Source: Vibrio splendidus
Lineage (GTDB): Bacteria > Pseudomonadota > Gammaproteobacteria > Enterobacterales > Vibrionaceae
Assembly (NCBI RefSeq): GCF_003345295.1
Contig: NZ_CP031056.1
Span: 1-64,000 of the forward strand
Direction of reading: 5' to 3'
DNA length: 64,000 nt
Shown here: positions 35,249-45,136 of the stretch, in pieces
Layout: each line of letters starts with the position of its first letter
Position numbering within the stretch: the stretch's first letter is position 1
The notes under the pieces: generated by a model
What the model was told of the DNA's origin: nothing
The model's database searches: none
The model's input: the letters and a program-made list of their open reading frames with translations, nothing else
Translations under genes and position numbers: made by a program

Positions 35249-36940
35249 ATGAGTGAAACTCTACTAGCTCTATTGGCCTTTTCGCCAATAGTAGTTGCAG
35301 CGATACTGCTAGTCGGCCTTAACTGGCCAGCTAAAAAAGCGATGCCAGTGGCATTTGCATTAACCGTTGCTATCGCCCTATTAGCTTGGGATATGTCTGG
35401 CACTCGCGTGTTGGCTTCAGTATTCCAAGGCTTCGGCATTACCGTGTCGGTTCTCTGGATTGTGTTTGGCGCCATCTTCTTATTAAACACTTTGAAACAC
35501 ACCGGAGCTATCACCACCATCCGCAACGGTTTTACTGATATCTCAGCAGACCGTCGTGTACAAGCGATCATCATCGCTTGGTGTTTTGGTTCATTCATTG
35601 AAGGCGCATCCGGCTTCGGTACACCCGCTGCAATCGCCGCTCCTTTACTCGTTGCAATCGGTTTCCCAGCGTTAGCTGCGGTTCTGATGGGCATGATGAT
35701 TCAATCTACGCCAGTATCATTCGGCGCGGTTGGTACACCTATTATCGTTGGTGTGAACAAAGGTTTAGATACGCACAACATCGGTGAAAGCCTGATTGCC
35801 AATGGTTCAACATGGGATGCTTACCTACAACAGATCACATCAAGTGTTGCGATCATCCACGCCTGCGTTGGTGTGATGATTCCTGTATTGATGGCGATGA
35901 TGCTGACTCGCTTCTTCGGCAAAAACAAAAGCTGGACTGAAGGTCTTGATATCCTACCATTCGCACTGTTCGCAGGTGCCGCTTTCACCATTCCTTACGC
36001 ACTAACGGGTGTTTTCCTAGGAGCTGAGTTCCCATCACTGATTGGTGGTTTGGTTGGCCTAGCAATTGTTGTAACAGCAGCAAAACGCGGCTTCCTAGTA
36101 CCAAAATCAAAATGGGATTTTGAAAGCGAAGATAAGTGGCCAGCAGAATGGTTAGGTTCTTTGAAAATCGATTTAGACGACAACAAAGGTCATAAAAAAA
36201 TGAGCATGGCGATGGCGTGGGCACCTTACGTGCTGCTCGCTGTCACTCTAGTTGCTAGCCGTGTGAGCCCTGAGTTCAAAGGCCTACTTAAGAGCGTTAG
36301 CCTTTCTTTCAGCAACATTCTTGGCGAGACAGGCGTAAGCACAGCGATTCAACCTCTGTATCTACCTGGCGGCATCTTGGTCTTCGTCGCACTGGTTGCT
36401 GTTCTAATGCAATCACGCAGCGCAGCACCATTGGCTAAAGCCTTTGGGGAATCGAGCAAAACACTGATTGGTGCCGGCTTTGTGTTGGTGTTCACCATCC
36501 CAATGGTCCGTATCTTCATTAACTCAGGTGTGAACGGTTCTGATTTAGCGAGTATGCCAGTAACAACTGCTAACTTTGCAGCTGACCTAGTCGGCGGCGC
36601 ATTCCCAGCGTTAAGTGCAACGATTGGTGCGTTAGGTGCCTTCATTGCAGGATCTAACACAGTTTCAAACATGATGTTCAGCCAGTTCCAATTCGAAGTA
36701 GCACAAACACTGTCTATCTCTAGTGCGGTGGTTGTCGCTCTACAAGCGGTGGGCGCAGCAGCAGGTAACATGATTGCGATTCACAACGTGGTCGCCGCAT
36801 CGGCAACCGTAGGCTTACTAGGACGTGAAGGTGCAACGTTACGTAAAACGATTATCCCAACGTTCTACTACTTGGTGATGACCGGAATCATTGGCCTAGT
36901 AGTTGTCTACGGTTTCAAAATGACAGACGCACTTATGTAA
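35249..36940 (+). CDS. lldP: L-lactate permease
   Basis: 563 residues with about 13 hydrophobic helices; family marks are [20 protein letters not shown] and [18 protein letters not shown]. LldP takes up lactate and glycolate with protons. The ATG has aggaag eight bases upstream. It is followed by lldD and a D-lactate dehydrogenase gene on the same strand, making a lactate-use unit. A large structured segment follows the stop. Confidence 0.95.
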   Translation: MSETLLALLAFSPIVVAAILLVGLNWPAKKAMPVAFALTVAIALLAWDMSGTRVLASVFQGFGITVSVLWIVFGAIFLLNTLKHTGAITTIRNGFTDISADRRVQAIIIAWCFGSFIEGASGFGTPAAIAAPLLVAIGFPALAAVLMGMMIQSTPVSFGAVGTPIIVGVNKGLDTHNIGESLIANGSTWDAYLQQITSSVAIIHACVGVMIPVLMAMMLTRFFGKNKSWTEGLDILPFALFAGAAFTIPYALTGVFLGAEFPSLIGGLVGLAIVVTAAKRGFLVPKSKWDFESEDKWPAEWLGSLKIDLDDNKGHKKMSMAMAWAPYVLLAVTLVASRVSPEFKGLLKSVSLSFSNILGETGVSTAIQPLYLPGGILVFVALVAVLMQSRSAAPLAKAFGESSKTLIGAGFVLVFTIPMVRIFINSGVNGSDLASMPVTTANFAADLVGGAFPALSATIGALGAFIAGSNTVSNMMFSQFQFEVAQTLSISSAVVVALQAVGAAAGNMIAIHNVVAASATVGLLGREGATLRKTIIPTFYYLVMTGIIGLVVVYGFKMTDALM

Positions 36941-36964
36941 ACCATAAGTCGTTACAAAAGCACT

Positions 36965-37069
36965 TGGCGTTAATACTCAATTCCCCGACTGCAACACCGT
37001 CTAATAAGACAGTTGATGAGTTTCGGAATGGATACTAAAACACATCAACACCCTCGAGTATTAACGCCA
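36965..37069 (+). other. Structured intercistronic element between lldP and lldD
   Basis: Outer arms tggcgttaatactc (36965-36978) and gagtattaacgcca (37056-37069) are perfectly complementary. An inner stem-loop at 36992-37015 pairs caac/gttg and gtct/agac. A tttta run follows the outer stem. It may be a terminator/attenuator, an RNA processing site or a small repetitive element. Confidence 0.6.
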
Positions 37070-37190
37070 TTTTATTGCTTTACAGGTTTACAGCTTAAGA
37101 AAGAACCAACACTTACTTTTTCAAGAATTAAAGCAGCCCAAGCCAAGCTCTCATAGAAGGGCAACATCCCAAGAATTTAGGACTGAAATT

Positions 37191-38330
37191 ATGATCATAT
37201 CCGCATCGACTGATTACCGCGCCGCAGCAAAAGCGAAATTACCACCGTTTCTTTTTCACTACATTGACGGCGGTTCTTACGGAGAACATACCCTACGCCG
37301 CAACACGGCCGATCTTGCAGAGATCGCGCTCAAGCAGCGTGTCCTCAATGACATGTCAGATCTGAATTTGGAAACCGAGTTGTTCGGCGAAAAGCTGGCA
37401 ATGCCAATCGCCTTAGCGCCAGTTGGCTTAACCGGCATGTACGCACGACGTGGCGAAGTACAAGCGGCTAAAGCGGCTGACAACAAGGGGATTCCTTTTA
37501 CCATGTCTACCGTGTCGGTGTGCCCAATTGAAGAAGTCGCACCTAAGATCGAACGCCCAATGTGGTTTCAGCTTTACGTGCTAAAAGATCGCGGCTTCAT
37601 GAAGAACGTATTGGAACGTGCAAAAGCGGCAGGCGTAACAACGCTGGTTTTCACGGTTGATATGCCTGTACCAGGCGCTCGCTACCGTGACATGCACTCA
37701 GGAATGAGTGGCCCAAATGCAGCAATACGCCGCGTATTTCAATCTATGCGTCATCCTAGTTGGGCCGTTGATGTAGGTTTACTAGGTAAGCCACACGATC
37801 TTGGCAACATCTCGACTTACCGCGGCTCTCCAACCAAACTGGAAGATTACATCGGTTGGTTAGGTGACAACTTCGACCCATCGATTTCGTGGAAAGACCT
37901 AGAGTGGATCCGTGATTTCTGGGACGGCCCAATGGTCATCAAAGGCATTCTTGATCAAGAAGATGCAAAAGACGCCGTAAGATTTGGCGCAGACGGCATT
38001 GTGGTTTCAAACCATGGTGGTCGTCAGCTGGATGGCGTTCTATCGAGTGCTAAAGCCTTGCCTGCGATTGCAGATGCAGTAAAAGGTGACACCAAAATTC
38101 TGGTCGACTCTGGTATTCGTACTGGCTTAGATGTGGTTCGTATGATGGCGATGGGCGCAGACTGCACCTTGCTTGGCCGCTCTTTCGTTTACGCGTTAGC
38201 GGCACAAGGACAATCAGGCGTTGAGAACCTGCTCGATCTTTACGACAAAGAGATGCGCGTTGCCATGACATTAACAGGCGCCAAGACAATCAAAGACTTA
38301 ACTCGTGAATCTTTGGTAGGGCTAGATTAA
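37191..38330 (+). CDS. lldD: FMN-dependent L-lactate dehydrogenase
   Basis: 379 residues, the usual LldD length. FMN-binding alpha-hydroxyacid oxidase fold: [33 protein letters not shown] and the catalytic histidine in [11 protein letters not shown] (near residue 275), then [19 protein letters not shown]. It oxidises L-lactate to pyruvate at the inner membrane and passes electrons to quinone. AGGA lies eight bases before the ATG. Second gene of the lactate unit. Confidence 0.95.
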   Translation: MIISASTDYRAAAKAKLPPFLFHYIDGGSYGEHTLRRNTADLAEIALKQRVLNDMSDLNLETELFGEKLAMPIALAPVGLTGMYARRGEVQAAKAADNKGIPFTMSTVSVCPIEEVAPKIERPMWFQLYVLKDRGFMKNVLERAKAAGVTTLVFTVDMPVPGARYRDMHSGMSGPNAAIRRVFQSMRHPSWAVDVGLLGKPHDLGNISTYRGSPTKLEDYIGWLGDNFDPSISWKDLEWIRDFWDGPMVIKGILDQEDAKDAVRFGADGIVVSNHGGRQLDGVLSSAKALPAIADAVKGDTKILVDSGIRTGLDVVRMMAMGADCTLLGRSFVYALAAQGQSGVENLLDLYDKEMRVAMTLTGAKTIKDLTRESLVGLD

Positions 38331-38404
38331 TCCGCCACGATTCTGATTTAGATTCAAGTTCAGATTCAAACTAATGCTTTGGTCTACTTAGACTGAAGTT
38401 CAAT

Positions 38405-38444
38405 CGGTGTCACAGCAATTCCACTGCCGTTGTGACACCGTTTA
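38405..38444 (+). terminator. Hairpin between lldD and D-lactate dehydrogenase gene
   Basis: 10-bp perfect arms cggtgtcaca (38405-38414) and tgtgacaccg (38431-38440), 16-nt loop and a short TTT. Likely partial terminator or mRNA-stability element inside the operon. Confidence 0.6.
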
Positions 38445-38506
38445 TGCACTGGAAAATAATATAAAAAAACAAATCAGTGCCAAATAAGAAGCACAAGGAA
38501 GCAAAG

Positions 38507-41362
38507 ATGGAGACAACCACATCCCATGAGAGAGTAGTAGACGCACAAGCTTATCAGCAGCTTGAATCGATACTGGCTCAAAAAATAGAAACAGAACGCA
38601 TTGTCACTCAAGAGGCAAAGCGATTGGCTTACGGCACCGATGCGAGTTTTTATCGCTTGGTGCCGAAAATGGTTCTAAGGCTGAAAAGCTTAGACGAAGT
38701 CATATTCACCATTCAAAGCTGTCGCGAACTGGGTATTCATTTTACCTTTCGCGCCGCAGGCACTAGCCTTTCAGGGCAAGCCGTTTCAGACTCGGTACTC
38801 ATCACACTGACCGACGACTGGCGTGGCCACGAGATCGTCGATAACGGTAATCAAATCATCCTGCAACCCGGTGTGATTGGCGCCGATGCCAACAAATACC
38901 TCGCCCCTTTCCAACGTAAAATCGGCCCTGATCCAGCTTCAATCAATACTTGTAAAATCGGTGGTATCGCGGCGAATAACGCCAGTGGCATGTGTTGTGG
39001 TACTGCGCAAAACTCTTATCGCACCGTCGAGAGCATGAAAATCGTATTGAGTGATGGTTCCCTACTTGATACCGCAGATAACGCCAGCGTTGAGGCGTTC
39101 AAGCAGTCACACAAAGCGCTGTTTGAAGGCATTGTTGATTTACACAGACAGACAGCTTCAAACCAAGAGCTCGCTGACAGAATTCGCCATAAGTATCGCC
39201 TTAAAAACACCACCGGCTACGCGCTCAATGCCTTGGTCGATTACCACGACCCAATTGAGATCATCAAACACTTGATGATTGGCTCTGAAGGCACGCTAGG
39301 CTTCATCGCAGAGATCACGTATAACACGGTTATCGAACACCCAAACAAAGCCTCGGCTCTGTTGGTGTTTGCCGACATCGAACAAGCCAGTAAAGCCGTT
39401 ACTACGCTATCAAAAACGCCAGTTGCTGCAGTTGAATTGATGGACGGCAGAGCGCTGCGCTCAGTAGCTGATAAACCGGGTATGCCTGCATTTATGCCAA
39501 GCTTGGACTTGGAAGCCGCGGCTATTTTGGTGGAATCACACGCCAGCTCCCAGCAGGACTTAGATTTACAATGTAAATCAATTTTGGATGCATTGACTGA
39601 ATACACGATTGTTGAATCGGTGCCTTTCACTTCCGATCCAAAGACAGTCGCAACCCTATGGGGCATCCGTAAAGGTATGTTCCCTGCGGTCGGAGCCGTT
39701 CGTGAAGTCGGTACGACTGTTATCATTGAAGACGTTGCCTTTCCTGTCGAAAACCTTGCTAATGGTATTCGAGAGCTGCAAGAGTTGTTCGATAAATTCG
39801 ACTACAGCGAAGCGATCATTTTTGGTCACGCCCTCGAAGGCAATCTGCACTTTGTCTTCACTCAAGGCTTCGACAGCCAAACAGAAATCGATCGCTACGG
39901 CGGTTTCATGGATGACGTTGCCGAATTGGTTGCGGTGAAATACCAAGGTTCTCTGAAAGCAGAGCATGGTACTGGTCGTAACATGGCGCCTTATGTGGAG
40001 CTAGAATGGGGCAAAGATGGCTACGCCTTAATGCAACAGATCAAAGCGCTGTTTGACCCAGAAAGACTGCTCAACCCTGGCGTTATTATTAACGACAATC
40101 CGAATTCACACATCACCAATTTGAAGCCAATGCCTGCTGCCGATGACCTTGTCGACCGCTGTATTGAGTGTGGATTTTGTGAGCCTGTTTGTCCGTCTCG
40201 CACTTTAACCCTATCGCCACGTCAACGCATTGTTCTCTACCGAGAACTGCAACGCCGTCGCGCTGCGGGCGAAGAGATAGAAGCAAGCGAACTAGAGAAA
40301 ACCTTTGAATACCAAGGTATCGATACCTGTGCCGCAACTGGCCTGTGTGCCGAGCGTTGCCCTGTGGGAATCAACACCGGCGACTTGATCAAGAAGCTTC
40401 GTATTGCCAAGTACGAGAAATTTACGCCAATCGCAAAGTGGACAGCGGATCATTTCTCGACCACCACTAAACTAACCAAGGCTGGCCTCAAAACCAATCA
40501 AGTGGCGAGTAAGATTTTAGGCGCAAATACCGTAGGCAAGCTAACCAATGGCTTGCGCTCAATGACTAAAGGCGCGACACCCGTTTGGATGCCGGAGATG
40601 CCGCAATCCAATAGCCACTCGCTAGTCTCATCCCCAGTGACGGTAAAATCCTCAAGCAATCACAAGAAGGTGGTTTACCTGCCTTCGTGTGCGAGTCGCA
40701 CCATGGGACAACAGAGTGATGCGGGCGACCAACGTCCTCTAACTGAAGTGACCATGTCTTTGCTTAACAAAGCCGGATTTGAGGTTATTCTTCCGAAGAA
40801 GCTAGATGACCAATGTTGTGGCATGCCTTACGACAGCAAAGGAATGACCGATTTAGCCCAATCTAAAGCGCAACAGCTCGAAGAAGTATTGTGGCAAGCG
40901 AGTCGTCAGGGTGAATACCCAGTCTTAATGGATACCAGCCCATGTGCTAAACGCAGTATTGAACAGTTCACCAAACCGTTAGAGGTATTAGAGCCAACAG
41001 GGTTTGTGAATCAATACCTGCTTGAGCACTTGACACTTGAGCCGCTGCAAGAAACCGTGATGCTGCATGTCACTTGTAGCTCTCGTCGAATGGGTTTGGA
41101 AGGCGCGATGTTGAACCTTGCTAAAGCCTGTACTGAAGAGGTCATCGTTCCTGAGCATATTCAGTGTTGTGGTTGGGCGGGTGACAAAGGTTTTACCACG
41201 CCAGAGCTGAATGAGGCGGCAGTGCATCCACTCAAAGAACAAGTGCCGAGCAACTGTACTCGCGGCTTTAGTAACAGCCGAACCTGTGAGATCGGTTTAT
41301 CACACCACAGCGGCATTCCGTATCAGTCAATCTTGTACTTGGTTGACGAAGTGGCGCAATAG
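38507..41362 (+). CDS. FAD- and Fe-S-containing D-lactate dehydrogenase (Dld-II type)
   Basis: 951 residues. N-terminal FAD-binding PCMH domain (FRAAGTSLSGQAVSD), FAD oxidase C-terminal domain (FGHALEGNLHFVF, EHGTGRNMAPYVELEWG), two 4Fe-4S clusters (CIECGFCEPVCPS and CAATGLCAERCPVG) and two CCG domains (DQCCGMPYDSKG, IQCCGWAGDKG). This is the layout of Shewanella Dld-II, which oxidises D-lactate; the context with lldP and lldD supports that. Relatives in the same fold act on D-2-hydroxyglutarate or glycolate. The ATG at 38507 with aagga seven bases upstream is preferred over the GTG at 38477. Confidence 0.88.
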   Translation: METTTSHERVVDAQAYQQLESILAQKIETERIVTQEAKRLAYGTDASFYRLVPKMVLRLKSLDEVIFTIQSCRELGIHFTFRAAGTSLSGQAVSDSVLITLTDDWRGHEIVDNGNQIILQPGVIGADANKYLAPFQRKIGPDPASINTCKIGGIAANNASGMCCGTAQNSYRTVESMKIVLSDGSLLDTADNASVEAFKQSHKALFEGIVDLHRQTASNQELADRIRHKYRLKNTTGYALNALVDYHDPIEIIKHLMIGSEGTLGFIAEITYNTVIEHPNKASALLVFADIEQASKAVTTLSKTPVAAVELMDGRALRSVADKPGMPAFMPSLDLEAAAILVESHASSQQDLDLQCKSILDALTEYTIVESVPFTSDPKTVATLWGIRKGMFPAVGAVREVGTTVIIEDVAFPVENLANGIRELQELFDKFDYSEAIIFGHALEGNLHFVFTQGFDSQTEIDRYGGFMDDVAELVAVKYQGSLKAEHGTGRNMAPYVELEWGKDGYALMQQIKALFDPERLLNPGVIINDNPNSHITNLKPMPAADDLVDRCIECGFCEPVCPSRTLTLSPRQRIVLYRELQRRRAAGEEIEASELEKTFEYQGIDTCAATGLCAERCPVGINTGDLIKKLRIAKYEKFTPIAKWTADHFSTTTKLTKAGLKTNQVASKILGANTVGKLTNGLRSMTKGATPVWMPEMPQSNSHSLVSSPVTVKSSSNHKKVVYLPSCASRTMGQQSDAGDQRPLTEVTMSLLNKAGFEVILPKKLDDQCCGMPYDSKGMTDLAQSKAQQLEEVLWQASRQGEYPVLMDTSPCAKRSIEQFTKPLEVLEPTGFVNQYLLEHLTLEPLQETVMLHVTCSSRRMGLEGAMLNLAKACTEEVIVPEHIQCCGWAGDKGFTTPELNEAAVHPLKEQVPSNCTRGFSNSRTCEIGLSHHSGIPYQSILYLVDEVAQ

Positions 41363-41404
41363 CTTCGCGCTTACTCCGAGCGATGCGCTCTAGCTTAAAA
41401 CGAA

Positions 41405-41436
41405 AAATGGCAGCCCAATCAGGCTGCCATTTCTTT
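41405..41436 (+). terminator. Terminator after the lactate operon
   Basis: 11-bp arms aaatggcagcc (41405-41415) and ggctgccattt (41422-41432), 6-nt loop, T-rich tail; serves also the convergent small gene. Confidence 0.85.
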
Positions 41437-41482
41437 ATTCGTTTGATAAAACGTTATTTAGCTAGTTGTTACGAGCTGACAG

Positions 41483-41725
41483 TTAGAGAGATAAGCGCAT
41501 CAACTCTTCTGGCAAGTAGTGTTCTGCTTCTGCACCTTTGGCGATTAAGTCGATCACTTGGAACTCACTCATATCACCGAACTCTTTAACTAAGTAATCA
41601 CGAAACGCTTTCTCGTTCGGCCACTTACCTCGCACGATATAGCCCTCTTCTTTGTCAAAATCTTCCGTTTCAAAGAAGGAGAAGTCGGTCATACCAATAT
41701 TGTGGCAATACAAAACAAGATACAT
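41483..41725 (-). CDS. Conserved-looking small hypothetical protein
   Basis: 80 residues, acidic, with motif KGEWPNEKAF-like sequence (RGKWPNEKAFRDYLVKEFGD). GAGGA lies seven or eight bases before the ATG, a strong ribosome site. No signal peptide or membrane helix. It is 24 bp downstream of the AraC-type gene on the same strand, so likely co-transcribed. I do not recognise a family. Confidence 0.65.
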   Translation of the reverse strand: MYLVLYCHNIGMTDFSFFETEDFDKEEGYIVRGKWPNEKAFRDYLVKEFGDMSEFQVIDLIAKGAEAEHYLPEELMRLSL

Positions 41726-41749
41726 AATTATTCCTCAAAAACGGGGTTA

Positions 41750-42619
41750 CTAATAAAAACTCACAGGGAGGTAGAAATCAAGCTCAAACACTTCATCACT
41801 ATTGAGAAAATGGTTCCGATGATAATGCACATACGCAGGAGTCGAACGCTGTTTGAAACCAGAAGCCGGTAACCATTTTTCCAATACCATACTGATCTGT
41901 GGTAGCAGCTCACCATAACGACCATTAAGTCGAAACACGGCATGCAAACCGCCTGGAATCACCATTTGGTTCACGACACTGCGATACTTAATCGCCTCAT
42001 CAATCGCGATGCACGCTACATAACGACACTGATCCATTTCAACCCAAGCAGGGTTAGAGTGATGCAAGCCGAACTGACTCGAAAAATCACGCTGTTCAGA
42101 GTTCGCCCATGCTTTCAATATCAACCAAGCATTGCGAATGGATCGGTTATAGCCAGTATGTCGAACATAAGCTGCCATTCGGTCTGATACTTCAACAATT
42201 TTAGGTTCCGGCAACTCCCGCTGCGACACATTCAAATAGCCTGCCGCCACTTCGGGATCTTTCAGGTAAGGTTTTTCTGCAATCTGTAAATCATGCTTAC
42301 GCCATTCTCCGGGCGACATATTAAAGGTCGCTTTAAATGCTCGACTAAACGAGGACACAGAGCTAAAGCCACATTTATGGGCTATCTCAACCACAGACGA
42401 GCTGGTATCGAACATCAATTGATTAGCCGCATACTCCATTCGAGTGCGTCTAATGTATTGATGCAACGACTCCCCAACCACACTTTTGAACGTGCGATGA
42501 AAGTGTTGCTCTGAATACGCAGCAATCTCAGAGAGCGCTTTTGCCGACAAAGGCTGACTGATGTCTTGGTGAATATGGAACAAAACATCATTGATTCGGG
42601 ATATGTGTTGTCGTGACAT
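41750..42619 (-). CDS. AraC-family regulator with GyrI-like effector domain
   Basis: 289 residues. The N-terminal 100 residues are the AraC double helix-turn-helix (LSEIAAYSEQHFHRTFKSVVG and IAHKCGFSSVSSFSRAFKATF). The C-terminal half is a GyrI-like/Rob-type effector binding domain (YVRHTGYNRSIRNAW, FELDFYLPVS). Proteins of this layout respond to small hydrophobic or cationic compounds. It is divergent from the aminotransferase gene; two 16-bp direct repeats 22 bp apart lie between them and probably bind this protein. No clear Shine-Dalgarno sequence is seen. Confidence 0.88.
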   Translation of the reverse strand: MSRQHISRINDVLFHIHQDISQPLSAKALSEIAAYSEQHFHRTFKSVVGESLHQYIRRTRMEYAANQLMFDTSSSVVEIAHKCGFSSVSSFSRAFKATFNMSPGEWRKHDLQIAEKPYLKDPEVAAGYLNVSQRELPEPKIVEVSDRMAAYVRHTGYNRSIRNAWLILKAWANSEQRDFSSQFGLHHSNPAWVEMDQCRYVACIAIDEAIKYRSVVNQMVIPGGLHAVFRLNGRYGELLPQISMVLEKWLPASGFKQRSTPAYVHYHRNHFLNSDEVFELDFYLPVSFY

Positions 42620-42628
42620 CGTTCAAAT

Positions 42629-42666
42629 AGCATAAATGGACATGTTTAAGAGCATAAACGGACACG
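42629..42666. promoter_or_regulatory. Direct-repeat operator between AraC and aminotransferase genes
   Basis: agcataaatggacatg (42629-42644) and agcataaacggacacg (42651-42666) are 14/16 identical and start 22 bp apart, two helical turns, as expected for AraC-type binding. Confidence 0.6.
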
Positions 42667-42734
42667 CTAGTTTTTACAATTGCCGTGTAATATCAAGCGA
42701 TAGAATAAAAACGATAAACGACGAGACACAACAC

Positions 42735-43883
42735 ATGGAAATCGCACAGTCATTACAACAGATTCAATCTTCATACATTCGAGAGATCCTCGCAGCCGCA
42801 AGCGATCCAAATGTTATTTCGTTAGCCGGTGGTTTACCCGATGCGAAAACATTCCCTATCGATTTAATGAAGCCTACGCTAGAAAATCTAGCGAACATGC
42901 CTGAAGTTTTCCAATACGGTTCGACCGCAGGTTATGGCCCGTTGCTTGATCACCTAACACAAAGCTACCAATTGCCAGAATCTCACACGGCAATGATCTG
43001 TACAGGTTCTCAGCAAGGTTTGGATTTGATTGCACGTGCTTATGTTGATCCGGGTGATGTGGTTGTGATGGAAGCGCCAAGTTACCTAGGTGCGATGCAG
43101 GTTTTTGGCTTAGTTCAAGCAAACATTGCGACTGTGTCTCAAACAGAATTTGGCCCGAACCTGGATGAGCTGGAAACGTGCTTTGCACAGCAAGCGCCGA
43201 AAATGTTCTATGCCGTACCTGATTTCCACAACCCAACCGGCGTGTGCTGGGCAACAGAAACTCGTCAAAAAGTGGCTGAGCTGTGTATCAAATACAACGT
43301 AGCCTTCATTGAAGATGCACCATACCGTGAGCTACGTTTCACTGGTACGGAACTGCCGTTGGTTTCTTCGTTCTGCCCTGATAACTCTATCGTTCTTCGT
43401 TCATTCTCTAAGATTGCATCGCCAGGTCTACGTATTGGTGCGGTAACAGGCAAACGCAGCTACCTTGAGCCACTGATCAAAGTGAAGCAAGGCGCTGACT
43501 TGCACTCAAGTGTACCCATGCAAGCGCTGCTTGTTGGTCTTCTAAAGCATGAAGACTTCAACGTACATATGGAAAACATTCGCACACTGTACAAGTCTCG
43601 TTATGAAGTGTTGTTCTCAGAACTAGAAAAACAACTGCCTGCAGATTGCGTGTTAAAAGCCGTTGATGGCGGAATGTTCATTTGGGTTGAAATCCCAGAG
43701 TGTGACACCTTTGAACTGGCTAAAACTCTACTTTCGAATGGTGTGGCAGTTGTACCAAGCCCAGTCTTCTATCCAAAAGCAGATGAAGCAAAAGCCGCAC
43801 TGCGCTTGAACTTCACCAACGCCAACCCAGAAGAGTTGACTGAAGCGGTGAAACGCTTAGCGGAAGTACTGAACCAAGCGTAA
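42735..43883 (+). CDS. PLP-dependent aminotransferase (class I/II, 2-aminoadipate type)
   Basis: 383 residues. Fold type I aminotransferase marks: ISLAGGLPDAKTFP near the N-terminus, YGSTAGYGPLLDHL, PDFHNPTGVCW (Asn-Pro-Thr-Gly), the Schiff-base lysine in RSFSKIASPGLRIG and the C-terminal arginine in ALRLNFTNA. It lacks the GntR DNA-binding domain of MocR proteins. The closest group is LysN/2-aminoadipate-type enzymes; the amino donor is unknown. The ATG at 42735 fits the family N-terminus; the longer frame to 42636 would cross the operator region. Confidence 0.85.
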   Translation: MEIAQSLQQIQSSYIREILAAASDPNVISLAGGLPDAKTFPIDLMKPTLENLANMPEVFQYGSTAGYGPLLDHLTQSYQLPESHTAMICTGSQQGLDLIARAYVDPGDVVVMEAPSYLGAMQVFGLVQANIATVSQTEFGPNLDELETCFAQQAPKMFYAVPDFHNPTGVCWATETRQKVAELCIKYNVAFIEDAPYRELRFTGTELPLVSSFCPDNSIVLRSFSKIASPGLRIGAVTGKRSYLEPLIKVKQGADLHSSVPMQALLVGLLKHEDFNVHMENIRTLYKSRYEVLFSELEKQLPADCVLKAVDGGMFIWVEIPECDTFELAKTLLSNGVAVVPSPVFYPKADEAKAALRLNFTNANPEELTEAVKRLAEVLNQA

Positions 43884-43948
43884 TCGCTGACCGCTTTGGT
43901 GATTGCCTGAGCGGCTTATTGCCGAGAAAGCCGCAACGAATCAGCATT

Positions 43949-43997
43949 AAAGGTCAATGTCATTCTCAACAAGAGAGTCACATTGGCCTTAATTTTA
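43949..43997 (+). terminator. Terminator after the aminotransferase gene
   Basis: A long imperfect stem (about 43949-43968 against 43972-43990) is followed by attttagg. Confidence 0.6.
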
Positions 43998-44028
43998 GGT
44001 CGCTATAAAACACAGAAAGGACATCACT

Positions 44029-44364
44029 TTGCCTCATTGTATTATCGAACACTCATCCACTATTGATGGTCAGCAACTCAATCAGAAAGTGTTTCTCGGC
44101 GCGATGGAATCTCAATTGTTCTCACCAACAGGAGAAGACATCAAAGTACGCAGCCTTGCCTACCAGCATTACCAAACAGGTGAAGTAAAAGAAGACTTCG
44201 TGCATGTCTCTGTGCGTATTTTGTCTGGGCGTAACGAAAGCATTAAAACGATGCTCTCCAAGTCCATTTTGGATCAATTACTGACTCTTCCACTATCCAA
44301 TGCTTCGCTGACCGTAGAGATCATTGATATAGACACAAGTAGCTATTCAAAAGCCTTAGTTTAA
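44029..44364 (+). CDS. 5-carboxymethyl-2-hydroxymuconate isomerase-like tautomerase
   Basis: 111 residues beginning MPHCIIEHS; after removal of Met the N-terminal proline is the catalytic base of the tautomerase superfamily. The size and C-terminal ISGRNESIKTMLSK-like segment (ILSGRNESIKTMLSK) match the CHMI family of homoprotocatechuate breakdown. The start codon is TTG, with aaagg seven bases upstream; no ATG is available without losing Pro. The rest of that pathway is not seen here, so the physiological substrate may differ. Confidence 0.8.
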   Translation: MPHCIIEHSSTIDGQQLNQKVFLGAMESQLFSPTGEDIKVRSLAYQHYQTGEVKEDFVHVSVRILSGRNESIKTMLSKSILDQLLTLPLSNASLTVEIIDIDTSSYSKALV

Positions 44365-44437
44365 AGGCAAGTCACAAACGAACAGCCCCTCAAATAGAGT
44401 ATTTTCAAAGCATTAGTTAGACAGCATGGAGCAATAA

Positions 44438-44869
44438 ATGGAAGTGGTGATTGGTAACAACCCTGAATTGATAATGAAAGCACAATCCATTCGTCATCAA
44501 GTCTTCGTTGTTGAACAAGGCATACCGCAGATATTGGATCTTGATGGGCTCGATCCTGTCTCACATCATGCACTCATGACCGATGAAGATAATTTAGTCG
44601 CGACTGCACGCTTGCACATTGATGAATCAGGACACTCAACTATGGCGCGTGTTGCTGTTCTACAGCCTTATCGAGGATCTGGTATCGCATCTAAAATTGT
44701 TATAGCACTTCTAAAACATGCCTCTGAACATGGTGCTAAAGTAATTGAAATCCACGCTCATCAATACCTAAAAAATTACTATGAAAAGTTTGGCTTTAAG
44801 TTCATTCGTGAAGTAGAAATCGTCGGGGAACACCAGCTCATTGAAATGAGATACAACATAAGTTCGTAG
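44438..44869 (+). CDS. GNAT family N-acetyltransferase (ElaA-like)
   Basis: 143 residues with GNAT motifs: IRHQVFVVEQGIP near the N-terminus, ARVAVLQPYRGSGIASKIV (acetyl-CoA pyrophosphate loop) and HAHQYLKNYYEKFGFKFI. ElaA-type proteins share the IR.xVFVxEQ start. GGAG precedes the ATG. It is 73 bp after the tautomerase gene and may be co-transcribed. Substrate unknown. Confidence 0.85.
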   Translation: MEVVIGNNPELIMKAQSIRHQVFVVEQGIPQILDLDGLDPVSHHALMTDEDNLVATARLHIDESGHSTMARVAVLQPYRGSGIASKIVIALLKHASEHGAKVIEIHAHQYLKNYYEKFGFKFIREVEIVGEHQLIEMRYNISS

Positions 44870-45136
44870 CCAAATATTCAATAAACAACAAGATATCACT
44901 ACTTATCTGAGCTGAAACTGTTTATCAAATAGCTACCATTTTCACACACCTAAAACCACACTGATAACAATGCTAAATAGCCCTACTTTTGGTTGGTTTT
45001 TGTCCTTCCTTGGCTTGGTTATACTGCGGCGGATTTTAATAAGCCAATATGGGCAAACCTGAGTGAATTAAACTCAGTCTGTATCATAAAAGGCAACGCT
45101 CTGGATTTACGTTCCAGCTCGCAGAAAGGAAAAACC

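Noticed and set aside
35209..35694. 161-codon minus-strand ORF over lldP
   Set aside because: Low-complexity Ala/Thr/Asn composition typical of an antisense shadow of a helix-rich membrane gene.
36965..37069. Reading the lldP-lldD inverted repeat as an integron attC site or a transposable MITE
   Set aside because: No GTT/AAC core pattern of attC and no target-site duplication flanking the arms; kept as a structured element only.
39241..39726. 161-codon minus-strand ORF over the D-lactate dehydrogenase gene
   Set aside because: Antisense shadow of conserved FAD-domain codons.
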